From: Solimonas sp. SE-A11
Lineage (GTDB): Bacteria; Pseudomonadota; Gammaproteobacteria; Nevskiales; Nevskiaceae
Assembly: GCF_030345715.1 (NCBI RefSeq)
Contig: NZ_JAUASX010000002.1
Location: 124,001 to 188,000, forward strand
Reading direction: 5' to 3'
Length of the DNA: 64,000 nt
A program made the position numbers and the translations under genes. This document shows, piece by piece, positions 38,741-47,882 of this stretch; positions within the stretch are counted from its first letter, which is position 1; every line of letters starts with the position of its first letter. The notes beneath the pieces are model-generated. The model was not told the origin of the DNA and ran no database searches. It saw only the letters and a program-made list of their open reading frames with translations.

Positions 38741-40011
38741 GCCTGCTGATCCGTGGCGCACGCGTGCTGGACCCGGCCTCCGGCCTCGACGGCATTGCCG
38801 AAGTGGGCATCCGCAACGGACTGATCGACCACCTCGGCAGCGGCGCCCCCGCCGGCGCCTACGAGGAAACACTGGACGCCGCCGGCCTGTGGCTGCTGCC
38901 CGGCCTGCTGGACCTGGCGGCGCGCTTCCGCGAGCCGGGCCAGAGCCACAAGGCCAGCTTCCGCAGTGAGGTTCCCGCGGCCTTTGCCTCGGGCATTACC
39001 GGCATCGTGCTGCCGCCCGACACCAGCCCGGCGATCGACTCGCCCGCCATCGTCAACCGTATCCACCGCAGCGCCAGTGCTGCGGGCCCGCTCAACGTCC
39101 ACGTCCTCGGCGCCTTGACCAAGGGCCTGGCCGGCGAGGCGCTGAGCGAGATGGGATCGCTGAAGCAGGCCGGCTGCGTTGGCCTGGGCAACGCCTATGC
39201 CCCCCTGGCCAACTCCCTGATCGCACGCCGCGCCCTGGAGTATGCGAATGGCCTGGGCCTGACCGTTCACGTGTTCGCCCAAGACGCCTCGCTGGCCAAT
39301 GGCGGCTGCGTGCACGAGGGCCCGGTGGGCACCCGCCTGGGCCTATCGCCGATCCCGGCCGCGGCCGAAGTCGCCGCGCTGCGCTTCTGGGTCTCGCTGG
39401 TGGAAGACACCGGCGCCAGCATCCACGTGGGACGCCTGTCCACGTCCAAGGGCGCCGGCTTGGTGGAATCGGCCCAACGCCGCGGCCTGCCGGTAACGGC
39501 CGACGTGGCCGTACACCAGCTGTTCCTCACCGACGAGGACGTGGACGGCTTCAACGCCCAGTGCCACGTGATCCCGCCGCTGCGTTCCGCCGAGGACCGC
39601 GACGGTCTGCGCGAGGCCGTGCGCCGCGGCGTGATCGGGACGATCTGCTCGGATCACCAGCCGCACGAGATCGACGCGAAGACCAATCCCTTTCCGCAGA
39701 CCGAGCCGGGCATCTCCGGCCTGGAAAGCCTGCTGCCGCTAGCCCTGCGCTTCGCCGCCGAGACCGGCATGGCGCCGCTGGACCTGGTGGCCCGCCTCAG
39801 CAGCGGCCCCGCCGCAGTGATCGACGCCGAAGCCGGCAGCCTGGCACTGGGCCGCCCGGCAGACCTTTTGCTGGTGGATTCGCAGGCGCGCTGGCGGCTA
39901 CAGGCATCGGCGCTGCGCAGTGCGGGCCGCAACACGGCCTTCGACGGCAGCGAGATGCATGGCCGCGTGGTGCGCACCCTGGTGCGGGGGCAGACGGTCT
40001 TCTCGGCCTGA
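38737..40011 (+). CDS. pyrC: Dihydroorotase-like PyrC', probably catalytically inactive partner of PyrB
   Basis: A 424-residue amidohydrolase-fold protein. The metal motif that active dihydroorotases show as DxHxH is here [12 protein letters not shown], so both N-terminal His ligands are lost. The later motif IHVGRLST also deviates, while CSDHQPHE is kept. This matches the non-catalytic PyrC' of Pseudomonas, which is needed structurally for ATCase. The frame is intact with normal codon use, so it is a functional structural protein and not a pseudogene. The active dihydroorotase should be elsewhere. Confidence 0.92.
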   Translation: MSLLIRGARVLDPASGLDGIAEVGIRNGLIDHLGSGAPAGAYEETLDAAGLWLLPGLLDLAARFREPGQSHKASFRSEVPAAFASGITGIVLPPDTSPAIDSPAIVNRIHRSASAAGPLNVHVLGALTKGLAGEALSEMGSLKQAGCVGLGNAYAPLANSLIARRALEYANGLGLTVHVFAQDASLANGGCVHEGPVGTRLGLSPIPAAAEVAALRFWVSLVEDTGASIHVGRLSTSKGAGLVESAQRRGLPVTADVAVHQLFLTDEDVDGFNAQCHVIPPLRSAEDRDGLREAVRRGVIGTICSDHQPHEIDAKTNPFPQTEPGISGLESLLPLALRFAAETGMAPLDLVARLSSGPAAVIDAEAGSLALGRPADLLLVDSQARWRLQASALRSAGRNTAFDGSEMHGRVVRTLVRGQTVFSA

Positions 40012-40034
40012 GCCAGGGGTGGGGACAACAGGCG

Positions 40035-40063
40035 TTAGCCTGTGACAGGGCTTGGTGTATAGT
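40035..40063 (+). promoter_or_regulatory. Promoter of pilH-pilJ
   Basis: TTAGCC at 40035-40040 and TATAGT at 40058-40063 with a 17-bp spacer, giving a leader of about 65 nt before pilH. A small hairpin (AGCCC-TTTTC-GGGGCT) lies in that leader. The pair overlaps the end of no gene, so pilHJ have their own promoter. Confidence 0.5.
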
Positions 40064-40135
40064 CTTGAGCAAACATCTGTACCTATAGAATTCTCATTGG
40101 GAGGCAGCCCTTTTCGGGGCTGATCGAGGAAGCAC

Positions 40136-40501
40136 ATGGCGCGAGTGTTGATCGTTGACGATTCCCCGACGGACGTGCAGAACCTCCGGGCCATCCTGCA
40201 GAAAGCCGGCCACACGGTGATCGAAGCCTCCAGCGGCCATGACGTGCTGGACCGCGTCAAGCTGGAGCGCCCCGATATCGTGATCATGGACGTGGTCATG
40301 CCGGGCGTGAACGGCTTCCAGGCCACCCGCACGCTGAGCAAGGATGCGGCCACCAGCCACATCCCCATCGTCGTGGTCAGCAGCAAGAGCCAGGAAACCG
40401 ACCGTGTCTGGGCGCTGCGCCAGGGCGCCAAGGAATACATGGTCAAGCCGGTCAAGGAACCCGACCTGCTCGGCAAGATCAGCGCCCTGCTCGGCGCCTG
40501 A
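40136..40501 (+). CDS. pilH: PilH, single-domain response regulator for pilus retraction
   Basis: A 121-residue receiver with ARVLIVDDSPTDVQNL, IVIMDVVMPGVNGFQATRTL and VVSSKSQETDRVWALRQGAK, then YMVKPV. These follow Pseudomonas PilH closely. It is 36 bp before pilJ, yet 6 kb from the rest of the pil-chp genes and on the opposite strand. GAGGAA precedes the ATG. Confidence 0.94.
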   Translation: MARVLIVDDSPTDVQNLRAILQKAGHTVIEASSGHDVLDRVKLERPDIVIMDVVMPGVNGFQATRTLSKDAATSHIPIVVVSSKSQETDRVWALRQGAKEYMVKPVKEPDLLGKISALLGA

Positions 40502-40537
40502 GCCGGCGGCAAAACCTAGAAAACTCGGGGGAGAACG

Positions 40538-42559
40538 ATGGCCGAAGAGAAAAACCTGGCCAAGGGAGCCACCAGCAGTCGCGAGTTGGCCCTGCTGGTC
40601 GCCGCCGTGCTGTTCATGGCGGCCGCGATGCTGGGCTTCCTGTACATCCAGTCGACCGAATCGCAGGACGAGCAGTGGCTGACGCTGTCGCGCTCGATCC
40701 CAACCGACGTCAATGAACTGGCGCAGATCGGCGAAGAAGCGGCGCGCGGCGTGGCTCCCGACTTCCAGACGCTGTCCGCCCGCGCCGACGACCTCGGCAC
40801 CGTCATCAACGGCCTGGCCCAGGGTGACGACGAGGCTGGCATCGAGCCGGCACCTGCGATCGTGCAACCGGAAGTGCAGTCCGTGGCCGAATCCTGGAAA
40901 AAGATGCACGTGGTGGTGCAGGCGGTACTCGGCGGCGAAGTGCCGTACAAGCGCGTCGCCAGCAACATCTCGATCATCACCGAGGCGATCCACACCTCGG
41001 AGGATCCTACCCAGGACCAGGGTATCTACACGCTGTACACCGACATGGCCGAGCGCCTGGGCGCGCGCGGCGCTTCGTCGGCGCAGATCTACACCGCCGC
41101 CGGCCAGCTGAATCGCCTGGAGCGCATCTCCGCCACCGCGCAGCGTGTGCTGTCGCAGGGTCGCGATGCCAAGGTCTCCGCCGATGCGCTGCAGCACGAG
41201 GTGGACGAGTTCCTGCGCAACAACGCCCTGCTGGGCGACCCGGCCGCGCGCACCGCCGCCGAGCGCTTCGAACCGCTGACCGAGGCCGCCAAGGCGATCA
41301 ACGTCGATGCCGAGGCGATCAACAAGATGCAGCTGGCCTCCGGACAGATCAAGGGTGCGGCGGCAGACGTCATCGCTACCTCCGGCGCGCTGGAACAGCG
41401 CCTGATCGACACCCGCGTGAAGGAAGTGGTGGCGCCGATCCTGATCGGCCTGGCCGGCTTCGCCGCCCTGTTGCTGATGGTGGGCGCCGCGGTGATGAGC
41501 TACATCAACTTCCGCAACCGCATCCGCTTCGCCGACGACCGTGACGCCCGCCAGCAGCAAGCCATTCTCGGCCTGCTGGACGAAATCACCAATCTGGCCG
41601 ACGGCGACCTGACGGTGGACGTGACGGTGACGGAGGACTTCACCGGCGCCATCGCCGACTCCATCAACTACACCGTCCAGAACATGCGTAACCTGGTCGG
41701 CACGATCAACAGCACCTCGGTGGAGATCGCCGCTTCGGCCGGCAACACCTCGCAGACCGCGATGCGCATGACCGACGCCTCCGAGCGTCAGGCGCGCGAG
41801 ATCAACGCGGTGACCAGTACGATCGCCTCCACCGCGCAGTCGATGCAACAGGTGTCCGCACGCGCCGACCAGCTGGCACTGCAGGCACAGCAGTCGGTGC
41901 AGGTGGCCCACAACGGTGCCCAGACCGTGGGTCGCACGATCCAGGGCATGGCCGCGCTGCGCGAGCAGATCCAGGACACCTCCAAGCGCATCAAGCGCCT
42001 GGGTGAATCGTCCCAGGAAATCGGCAACATCATCGAGTTCATCAACGACATCGCCGAGCAGACCAATACGCTGGCGCTGAACGCATCGATCCAGGCCGCC
42101 ATGGCCGGCGAAGCGGGCCGCGGCTTCGCGGTGGTTGCCGACGAAGTCCAGCGACTCGCCGAACGCGCCGCCACCGCGACGCGCCAGATCGAAAACCTGG
42201 TCAAGACGATTCAGGCCGATACCAACGAAGCCATCATCTCGATGGAGCGCTCCACCCAGAACGTGGTGGTCGGCGCCAAGAGTGCCGAAGAAGCGGGCCA
42301 GTCGCTGACCCGCATCGAATCCTCCTCGCAGGAACTGGCCAAGCTGATCACGGAGATCTCCTCCTCCGCCCGCAACCAGTCCGGCGCCGCGACCAAGATC
42401 GCCGGCACCATGCAGGTCATCCGGGACATCGCCATGCAGACCTCCAGCTCCGCCGGCCAGACGGCGCAAGCGGTCGGCGAGTTGAACTCGCTGTCCGAGA
42501 AGCTGCGCGAGTCGGTGTCGGGCTTCAAGCTGCCGGACGAGACGGGGCTGGTGCCGTAA
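40538..42559 (+). CDS. pilJ: PilJ, methyl-accepting receptor of the Pil-Chp system
   Basis: A 673-residue chemoreceptor-like protein that feeds signals through PilI to ChpA. One membrane helix ([20 protein letters not shown]) opens the protein. A ~280-residue periplasmic region with two PilJ-type helical modules follows, then a second helix near 300-325 ([20 protein letters not shown]), a HAMP-like segment and the signalling hairpin. The hairpin tip reads [25 protein letters not shown], with Ser/Ala in the PilJ manner. GGGGGAG lies before the ATG. A strong terminator follows. Confidence 0.96.
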   Translation: MAEEKNLAKGATSSRELALLVAAVLFMAAAMLGFLYIQSTESQDEQWLTLSRSIPTDVNELAQIGEEAARGVAPDFQTLSARADDLGTVINGLAQGDDEAGIEPAPAIVQPEVQSVAESWKKMHVVVQAVLGGEVPYKRVASNISIITEAIHTSEDPTQDQGIYTLYTDMAERLGARGASSAQIYTAAGQLNRLERISATAQRVLSQGRDAKVSADALQHEVDEFLRNNALLGDPAARTAAERFEPLTEAAKAINVDAEAINKMQLASGQIKGAAADVIATSGALEQRLIDTRVKEVVAPILIGLAGFAALLLMVGAAVMSYINFRNRIRFADDRDARQQQAILGLLDEITNLADGDLTVDVTVTEDFTGAIADSINYTVQNMRNLVGTINSTSVEIAASAGNTSQTAMRMTDASERQAREINAVTSTIASTAQSMQQVSARADQLALQAQQSVQVAHNGAQTVGRTIQGMAALREQIQDTSKRIKRLGESSQEIGNIIEFINDIAEQTNTLALNASIQAAMAGEAGRGFAVVADEVQRLAERAATATRQIENLVKTIQADTNEAIISMERSTQNVVVGAKSAEEAGQSLTRIESSSQELAKLITEISSSARNQSGAATKIAGTMQVIRDIAMQTSSSAGQTAQAVGELNSLSEKLRESVSGFKLPDETGLVP

Positions 42560-42581
42560 GGCAACGCCGCTTCAGCATAAT

Positions 42582-42605
42582 CCCCGCTTCGGCGGGGTTT
42601 TTTTT
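42582..42605 (+). terminator. Rho-independent terminator of pilH-pilJ
   Basis: CCCCGC (42582-42587), a TTCG tetraloop, GCGGGG (42592-42597) and a run of eight T at 42598-42605, 23 bp after the pilJ stop. A textbook intrinsic terminator. Confidence 0.92.
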
Positions 42606-43145
42606 GGTGCGCATGCCCGAGTCGTTCATCCCAAGTGCCGCTTGGCGATGTATCGAGAGACGCGGAGGCGCCGGCGACTACGCCGGTCGGATGCGGTGGC
42701 TCCCTGTTGGTTTATTTCGCCTGTGGGCGAGTTACTTTCTTTTCTTGTGAAAAGAAAGTAACCAAAGCAACACACCTGAGGTGCGGGCGGCCCCGCTTTG
42801 GGGGGTAACCTGCGCGGCGGTCAGGCGCGACGGGTCGCGCCCCCAGGCCATCCATGGCCTGAGGCCCCTCGGCCGGACATCCTGTCCGGCTCGACCCTGC
42901 GCCCGACCACCGCGCAGGCACCCGCACAACAGGGGTCCGAACATCAAAGGCATTCGCTTCCGCTCACCAAGAGTCCCCACGAGCAGGGTCAAAATAGATG
43001 GCAGTCAACAATTGCCCCCAGCGCAAAAATGGCTCCTATCTAAGTGGCGGCACCTGTCAGCCCGTAGGCACCGGCCAGCGTGGCCATGGGCATGAACAGC
43101 CCTCCTGCCGACCCTGCCCTGCCGCTATCCGTTAAGCTTTCACCC
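42606..43145. repeat. Structured non-coding region with palindromic repeats
   Basis: About 540 bp without a credible gene. It contains a perfect 14-bp hairpin GTTACTTTCTTTTC / complement at 42731-42744 and 42749-42762 with a 4-nt loop, and further dyads such as CCGGACATCCTGTCCGG near 42870-42890. The string around 42731-42770 resembles a repeated element that I recall from Xanthomonas-, Lysobacter- and Pseudomonas-like genomes, where it gives rise to spurious hypothetical proteins. The 3' part (42950-43145) must hold the promoter of the CDF gene but I see no convincing -35/-10 pair. Confidence 0.6.
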
Positions 43146-44177
43146 ATGCCGCACGATCACCCGTCCCATAAGTCCCATTCCCACCACCAAGGCCATGCTC
43201 ATGGCCATGGTCATAAGCATGGACACGACCATCACGGCCATGACCACGATCATGGACATTCGCGCGGGCACGATCATGGCGGCCATGGCCACTCCCATGA
43301 TCATCCGCATGGCAGCGAGCGCCAGTTGCTGGTTGCTTTCATCCTTACTGCCGGCTTCATGCTGGCCGAGGTCATCGGCGGACTGATCTCCGGCTCGCTG
43401 GCACTGATCGCCGATGCCGGGCACATGCTGACCGACGCCGCTTCGCTGGCCCTGGCGCTGTTTGCCGTGCGCCTGAGCCGCCGCCCCTCCGACCGACGCC
43501 GCTCCTACGGCTATGGCCGCATGCAGGTGCTGGCGGCCTTCGTCAACGGGCTGTCGCTGCTGGCCCTGATTGCCTGGATCGCGGTGGAAGCGGTGCTGCG
43601 CCTGTGGGAGCCGGTGCCGGTGCTGGCGGGGCCGATGCTGGTCATCGCCTGCCTGGGCTTGCTGGTGAACATCGCGGCCTTCTGGATCCTGCACAGGGGC
43701 GAGCGCGGCAATCTCAACGTGGATGGCGCCCTGGCGCATGTGCTGGGTGATCTGCTGGGCTCGGTGGCGGCCATCATCGCGTCGCTGGTGATCATGGCCA
43801 CCGGCTGGACGCCGGTGGACCCGCTGCTATCGGTGCTGGTCTGCGGGCTGATCCTACGCACGGCGCTTCGCATCACCCGCGAGTCCGGGCATATCCTGCT
43901 GCAGGGCAGCCCGACGGAGCTCGATCCCGCCCAACTGGAACGCGAAGTGCGCGAGAACGTCCCGGGCGTCGCCGGGATTCATCATGTCCACCTTTGGTCC
44001 CTGACCCCCGGGGAACGCATCATTACCCTGCACGCCGTGCTCGGCCCCGCTGCCGATGGCGACCAGGTGACCGCCGGAATCGGCGATTTCCTGCGTAGTA
44101 GCAGGGGGATAGGCCATGTCACGGTGCAGATCGAGCGCCAACCCTGCGCCGAGCCGGAGCACCGCTGCCCGGGCTGA
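43146..44177 (+). CDS. CzcD/ZitB-type cation diffusion facilitator with His-rich N-terminus
   Basis: A 343-residue zinc/cobalt/cadmium exporter. The first ~60 residues are almost entirely His, Gly and Asp (for example HGHGHKHGHDHHGHDHDHGH), a metal-buffering tail. Six helices follow. The transport site has HxxxD in ADAGHMLTDAASLA and in VDGALAHVLGDLLGS, the zinc-type pattern, unlike the CDF at 25469-26368. A cytoplasmic C-terminal domain ends with CAEPEHRCPG. I start it at ATG 43146; ATG 43080 adds 22 residues without family resemblance and neither has a clear ribosome site. Confidence 0.93.
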   Translation: MPHDHPSHKSHSHHQGHAHGHGHKHGHDHHGHDHDHGHSRGHDHGGHGHSHDHPHGSERQLLVAFILTAGFMLAEVIGGLISGSLALIADAGHMLTDAASLALALFAVRLSRRPSDRRRSYGYGRMQVLAAFVNGLSLLALIAWIAVEAVLRLWEPVPVLAGPMLVIACLGLLVNIAAFWILHRGERGNLNVDGALAHVLGDLLGSVAAIIASLVIMATGWTPVDPLLSVLVCGLILRTALRITRESGHILLQGSPTELDPAQLEREVRENVPGVAGIHHVHLWSLTPGERIITLHAVLGPAADGDQVTAGIGDFLRSSRGIGHVTVQIERQPCAEPEHRCPG

Positions 44178-44327
44178 ACGGCGCCATCGGTCGGGATTGG
44201 CCGTACAGCCAGGGGATCAGTTGTCGCGCAACTTGCCTCCTACCGCCCCCCTCCTTACCATTTGCGCTCTTCAGCGGCCACACCCGCCTATTTTTTGCCC
44301 ATTTTCTTGTCAGTTTAAGGATAGTTC

Positions 44328-45983
44328 ATGACCTTTCAGGCCGATCTCGAGAAGCTCTTCGGGCTCAAAAACGTCAGCTACAAGTACAACCTGACCAAGC
44401 CGGAGCTGTTTCACGAAGCCATCGCCAACGACCGTGGCCGTGTGCGCCGCGGTGGTCCGAGCAACGAGCAGAAAGCCTTCCCGACCGTCCTGGGCGTGAA
44501 CGGTCCGCTGGTCTATTACACCGATCCGGATTGCACCGGCCGCCGCACCAAGGACACCTATGCGGTGAAGTGGCCCGAGATCGCCGACGAGATCTGGTTC
44601 AAGGCCGACCTCAACCCCTACGACACCGAGAAGTACGAGGCGCTGCTCAAGCGCGTCGTGGCTCACCTGAACGACAAGAAGGCCTCGCTGTACGTGAAGG
44701 ACCTGTTCATGGGTTCGGACCCGGACTTCGCCGTGCCCTACCGCTTCGTCGGCGAGTACGCCACGCACGCGATGTTCTGCCACAACATGTTCCCCAAGGA
44801 CCTGCAGGGCGTGAAGGATGCCGACGCGCGCCGCTGGACCATGCTGAACGTGCCGAGCTTCGTCTGCGAGCCAGAGCGTGACGGCAGCCGCGCCGAAGCC
44901 GCGGTGATCATCGATACGCGCAACAAGATCTGCCTGGTCGCCGGCCGCGCCGACTACTGCGGCGTCAACAAGAAGACCATCTTCACGGTCGGCAACTACC
45001 TGCTGCCCAAGGAAGGCCGCCTGTCGATGCACTGCTCGGCCAACGTCGGCAAGAACAACGACGCGGCGATCCTGTTCGGCCTCTCCGGCACGGGCAAGAC
45101 CACGCTGTCGGCCGACGCCAACCGCCGCCTGATCGGTGACGACGAGACCATCTGGTCCGACAACGGCCTGTGCAACCTGGAAGACGGCTGCTACGCCAAG
45201 CTGATCGACCTGGACAAGCAGAACGAGCCGGTGATCGCCCAGGCCCTCAGCAAGGCTGGCACCATCATCGAGAACGTGCCGCCGCTGCCGGGCAAGAAGA
45301 TGGAAGAGTGCCACCCGGACGAGCTGGACCTGTTCGACGGCTCCATCGCCGAGAACACCCGCTTCAGCTACCCGCTGGACGCCAACCCGAACGTGATGCC
45401 GAACGGCCAGGGCCCGCATCCGAAGACCATCGTGCTGCTGACCGCCGATGCCTTTGGCGTGCTGCCCCCGATCTCGATCCTCGAGCCCAAGGACGTGATG
45501 TACCACTTCGTCTCGGGCTTCACCGCCCGCGTCGCCGGTACGGAAGTGGGCGTAACCGAGCCGCAGCCGACCTTCTCGGCCTGCTTCGGCGGCCCCTTCA
45601 TGGCGCAGAAGCCCAATGTCTACGCCAAGCTGCTGGCCGAGAAGATGGAGCAGCACCAGGCCCGCTGCATCCTGCTGAACACCGGCTGGAGCGGTGGCGG
45701 CGCCACCACCGGCGGCGCCCGCATGAAGCTCAAGGTCACCCGCGCCCTGCTGGATGCGGCCCTGAACGGCGAGCTGGACGGCGTCGAGACCGAGGTGCAG
45801 CCAATCCTGAACCTCAAGATGCCCAAGTCCTGCCCGGGCGTGGACAGCAACATCCTGAACCCGCGCAACACCTGGGCGGATAAGGATGCCTACGACGCCA
45901 CCGCCACGAAGCTGCGCGACATGTTCCGCGACAACTTCAAGAAGAAGGGCTTTGCCGCCTTCGGCATCGAGGAGCGCATCTAA
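44328..45983 (+). CDS. pckA: Phosphoenolpyruvate carboxykinase (ATP)
   Basis: A 551-residue gluconeogenic enzyme converting oxaloacetate to PEP. The kinase-1a loop is LFGLSGTGKTTLSAD and the metal/kinase-2 region LIGDDETIWSDNG. The substrate site includes RGRVRRGGPSNEQKAF (Arg) and YCGVNKKTIF. YPLDANPNVMPNGQGPHPK and NTGWSGGGATTGGARMKL complete the ATP-type family pattern; the GTP-type lacks these. AAGGA precedes the ATG. A strong hairpin terminator follows. Confidence 0.97.
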   Translation: MTFQADLEKLFGLKNVSYKYNLTKPELFHEAIANDRGRVRRGGPSNEQKAFPTVLGVNGPLVYYTDPDCTGRRTKDTYAVKWPEIADEIWFKADLNPYDTEKYEALLKRVVAHLNDKKASLYVKDLFMGSDPDFAVPYRFVGEYATHAMFCHNMFPKDLQGVKDADARRWTMLNVPSFVCEPERDGSRAEAAVIIDTRNKICLVAGRADYCGVNKKTIFTVGNYLLPKEGRLSMHCSANVGKNNDAAILFGLSGTGKTTLSADANRRLIGDDETIWSDNGLCNLEDGCYAKLIDLDKQNEPVIAQALSKAGTIIENVPPLPGKKMEECHPDELDLFDGSIAENTRFSYPLDANPNVMPNGQGPHPKTIVLLTADAFGVLPPISILEPKDVMYHFVSGFTARVAGTEVGVTEPQPTFSACFGGPFMAQKPNVYAKLLAEKMEQHQARCILLNTGWSGGGATTGGARMKLKVTRALLDAALNGELDGVETEVQPILNLKMPKSCPGVDSNILNPRNTWADKDAYDATATKLRDMFRDNFKKKGFAAFGIEERI

Positions 45984-46000
45984 GCGTCCCGCTGTATCGA

Positions 46001-46027
46001 AAAGGCCGGGCATTGCCCGGCCTTTTT
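46001..46027 (+). terminator. Rho-independent terminator of pckA
   Basis: An 11-bp stem (46001-46011 and 46015-46025) with a 3-nt loop and a T run, 17 bp after the pckA stop. The A run on the left side would also let it work on the minus strand. Confidence 0.9.
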
Positions 46028-46055
46028 GTTTCAAAGCCTTCAACAGCTCTTTTTT

Positions 46056-46131
46056 GCCACCGATTAAACGGAGAAACACGGATCAAGACGGGCTTCCAAT
46101 CCGTGTTCATCCGCGTTCATCCGTGGCTAAA
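46056..46131. repeat. Intergenic repeat with CCGTGTTCAT units
   Basis: Three 10-bp units (CCGTGTTCAT, CCGCGTTCAT, CCGTGG...) at 46101-46126 follow an upstream complementary part: AACACGGAT at 46075-46083 pairs with ATCCGTGTT at 46099-46107, and GCCAC near 46056 pairs with GTGGC near 46124. The pattern resembles a short repeat scattered in many bacterial genomes. It occupies most of the leader of the next gene. Confidence 0.5.
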
Positions 46132-46179
46132 TTGCTTTTCTCTGGTCCAGAATAGCCCGTCCGCCCTGCCCAGCCACCC

Positions 46180-47787
46180 ATGAAACTACGCGCCAGCAAC
46201 ATCGCCAAGCTCAAGGACCAGTCCTTCGACGTGCTGATCGTCGGCGGCGGCATCAATGGCTCGGTGGCGGCCGCGGCCCTGGCGGCGCGCGGGGTCTCGG
46301 TGGCCCTGATCGACAAGGGTGACTTCGCCGGCTTCACCAGCCAGCAGTCGTCCAATCTGGCCTGGGGCGGCATCAAGTACATGGAGACTTGGGAGTATCC
46401 GCTGGTGCGGGCGCTGTGCATGAGCCGCAACCGGCTGATTCGCAGCTACCCGTCCACGGTCAAGGAAATCCGCTTCTTCACCTCGGTGCAAAAGGGCTTC
46501 CGCTGGCATCCCTGGATCTTGTGGGCGGGCACCTGGCTGTACTGGCTGATCGGCAACGGCTTCACCCGCGTGCCCTTCCTGCGCCCGGTGGGCGCTATCC
46601 AGCGCGAGGAGCCGGTAGTACGCACCGACGCGCTCAGCGGCGGCTTCGAGTATTCCGACTCCTACCTGCACGACAACGACGCGCGCTTCGTCTTCAACTT
46701 CATCCGCTCGGCGCTGAGCCGCGGCTGCATCGCGGCCAACTACGTGGCCGCCGAGGGCTCGCGCCGCGAGGGCACGGAATGGGTCACGCAGTTGCGTGAT
46801 GTACGCGGCGGTGAGAGCTTCCCGGTACGCAGCAAGGTGCTGGTCAACGCCGCCGGCCCGTTCGTGGACGAGGTCAATGCTCGGAATGGCATCTCAACGC
46901 GTCACCGGCACGTGTTCTCCAAGGGCATCCACCTGATCGTGCCGCGCATCACCGACAGCAAGCGCGTGCTGACCTTCTTTGCCGATGACGGCCGCCTGTT
47001 CTTTGCGATCCCGATGGGCAACCGCACCTGCATCGGCACCACCGACAATCGCGTGGACACGCCCTACGCCACGGTGACCGAGGCGGACCGCCGCTTCGTG
47101 CTGGACAACATCAACAAGCGCCTGAACCTGCCCAAACCGCTGACCGAGGTCGACGTGATCTCGGAGCGCTGCGGCGTGCGCCCGCTGGTGGTGGAAGGCG
47201 CGGCCGGCGAGAAGACCGACTTCCTGCAGCTGTCGCGCAAGCATGCGGTGGAGGTAGATGCCGCCTCGCAGCAAATCAGCATCTTCGGCGGCAAGCTCAC
47301 CGATTGCATCAACGTGGGCGAGGAGATCTGCGACGAGGTGCAGCGTCTGGGGGTGACCATCCCGGAGCCGGATTTCACCTGGTACGGCGAGGCGCCCGAT
47401 TCGGTGCGCGACGAGTTCCTGCACCAGGCGCGCCTGATGAACCTGGACGCCTACACCGCGCCGGAATCCTCGGAGCCACTGTCGCAGCGCCTGTGGCGCC
47501 GCTACGGCGCGCAGGCCATCGGCCTGCTGGAAAACATCCGCGAGGATTCGCGCGAGGCCGAGGTGCTGATCAAGGGCACCGAGTACATCCGCTGCGAGTT
47601 GCGCCAGGCGGCGCGGCGCGAGATGGTGGTGACGCTGGATGATTTCCTGCGCCGCCGCTCCAAGATCGCACTGGTGGAGCGCCGCGAGACGATCCGGCAA
47701 TCGCCTGGGCTGATGGATGCCTGCCGCATCCTGTTCGGGGATGAGGCACAGGCGCGGCATGATGAGTATTTTGGAACGAGCGGATAA
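46180..47787 (+). CDS. FAD-dependent glycerol-3-phosphate dehydrogenase family protein
   Basis: A 535-residue flavoprotein of the GlpD/DAO family. The Rossmann motif is VLIVGGGINGSVAAAALAAR. SSNLAWGGIKYMETWEYPL matches the GlpD SSK-HGG-RYLE block in a variant form, and IGTTDNRVDTPY, CGVRPLVVEG and FGGKLTDCINVGEEICDEV follow the C-terminal family blocks. It likely oxidises glycerol-3-phosphate to DHAP at the membrane, consistent with pckA next door in gluconeogenesis, but differs enough from classical GlpD that substrate should be confirmed. No glpF or glpK is present. Confidence 0.82.
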   Translation: MKLRASNIAKLKDQSFDVLIVGGGINGSVAAAALAARGVSVALIDKGDFAGFTSQQSSNLAWGGIKYMETWEYPLVRALCMSRNRLIRSYPSTVKEIRFFTSVQKGFRWHPWILWAGTWLYWLIGNGFTRVPFLRPVGAIQREEPVVRTDALSGGFEYSDSYLHDNDARFVFNFIRSALSRGCIAANYVAAEGSRREGTEWVTQLRDVRGGESFPVRSKVLVNAAGPFVDEVNARNGISTRHRHVFSKGIHLIVPRITDSKRVLTFFADDGRLFFAIPMGNRTCIGTTDNRVDTPYATVTEADRRFVLDNINKRLNLPKPLTEVDVISERCGVRPLVVEGAAGEKTDFLQLSRKHAVEVDAASQQISIFGGKLTDCINVGEEICDEVQRLGVTIPEPDFTWYGEAPDSVRDEFLHQARLMNLDAYTAPESSEPLSQRLWRRYGAQAIGLLENIREDSREAEVLIKGTEYIRCELRQAARREMVVTLDDFLRRRSKIALVERRETIRQSPGLMDACRILFGDEAQARHDEYFGTSG

Positions 47788-47812
47788 TACCTGCTTGCAT
47801 CACCCTCAACCC

Positions 47813-47860
47813 ACCACCCGCATCCGCGGGTGGTCCTCCCCTCTCCGCTGGCGGGAGAGG
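47813..47860. repeat. Two adjacent short hairpins
   Basis: ACCACCCGC / GCGGGTGGT (47813-47821 and 47826-47834) followed by CCTCTCC / GGAGAGG (47840-47846 and 47854-47860). These are GC-rich repeat hairpins between the dehydrogenase and the FAH-family gene. The second lies just upstream of a possible GTG start and could hide or provide a ribosome site. Confidence 0.55.
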
Positions 47861-47882
47861 GACAGTGGAGTCGCTGCGCGAC

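Noticed and set aside
38737-40011. PyrC as a decaying pseudogene
   Set aside because: Frame is full-length and coupled to pyrB; loss of metal ligands is the known state of the structural PyrC' class.
40094-42469. 791-codon minus-strand frame opposite pilH-pilJ
   Set aside because: Antisense shadow of well-supported genes; no recognisable motifs, His/Gly/Arg-rich composition.
42712-42992. Two short frames (71 and 86 codons) in the non-coding repeat
   Set aside because: They lie within the hairpin-bearing repeat and resemble the spurious hypothetical proteins this element generates elsewhere.
43180-43320. CRISPR-like or tandem-repeat array suggested by repeated CATGGCCATGG/CATGATC units
   Set aside because: It is the His/Gly/Asp-rich coding segment of the CDF exporter; units are irregular codon repeats, not spaced direct repeats.
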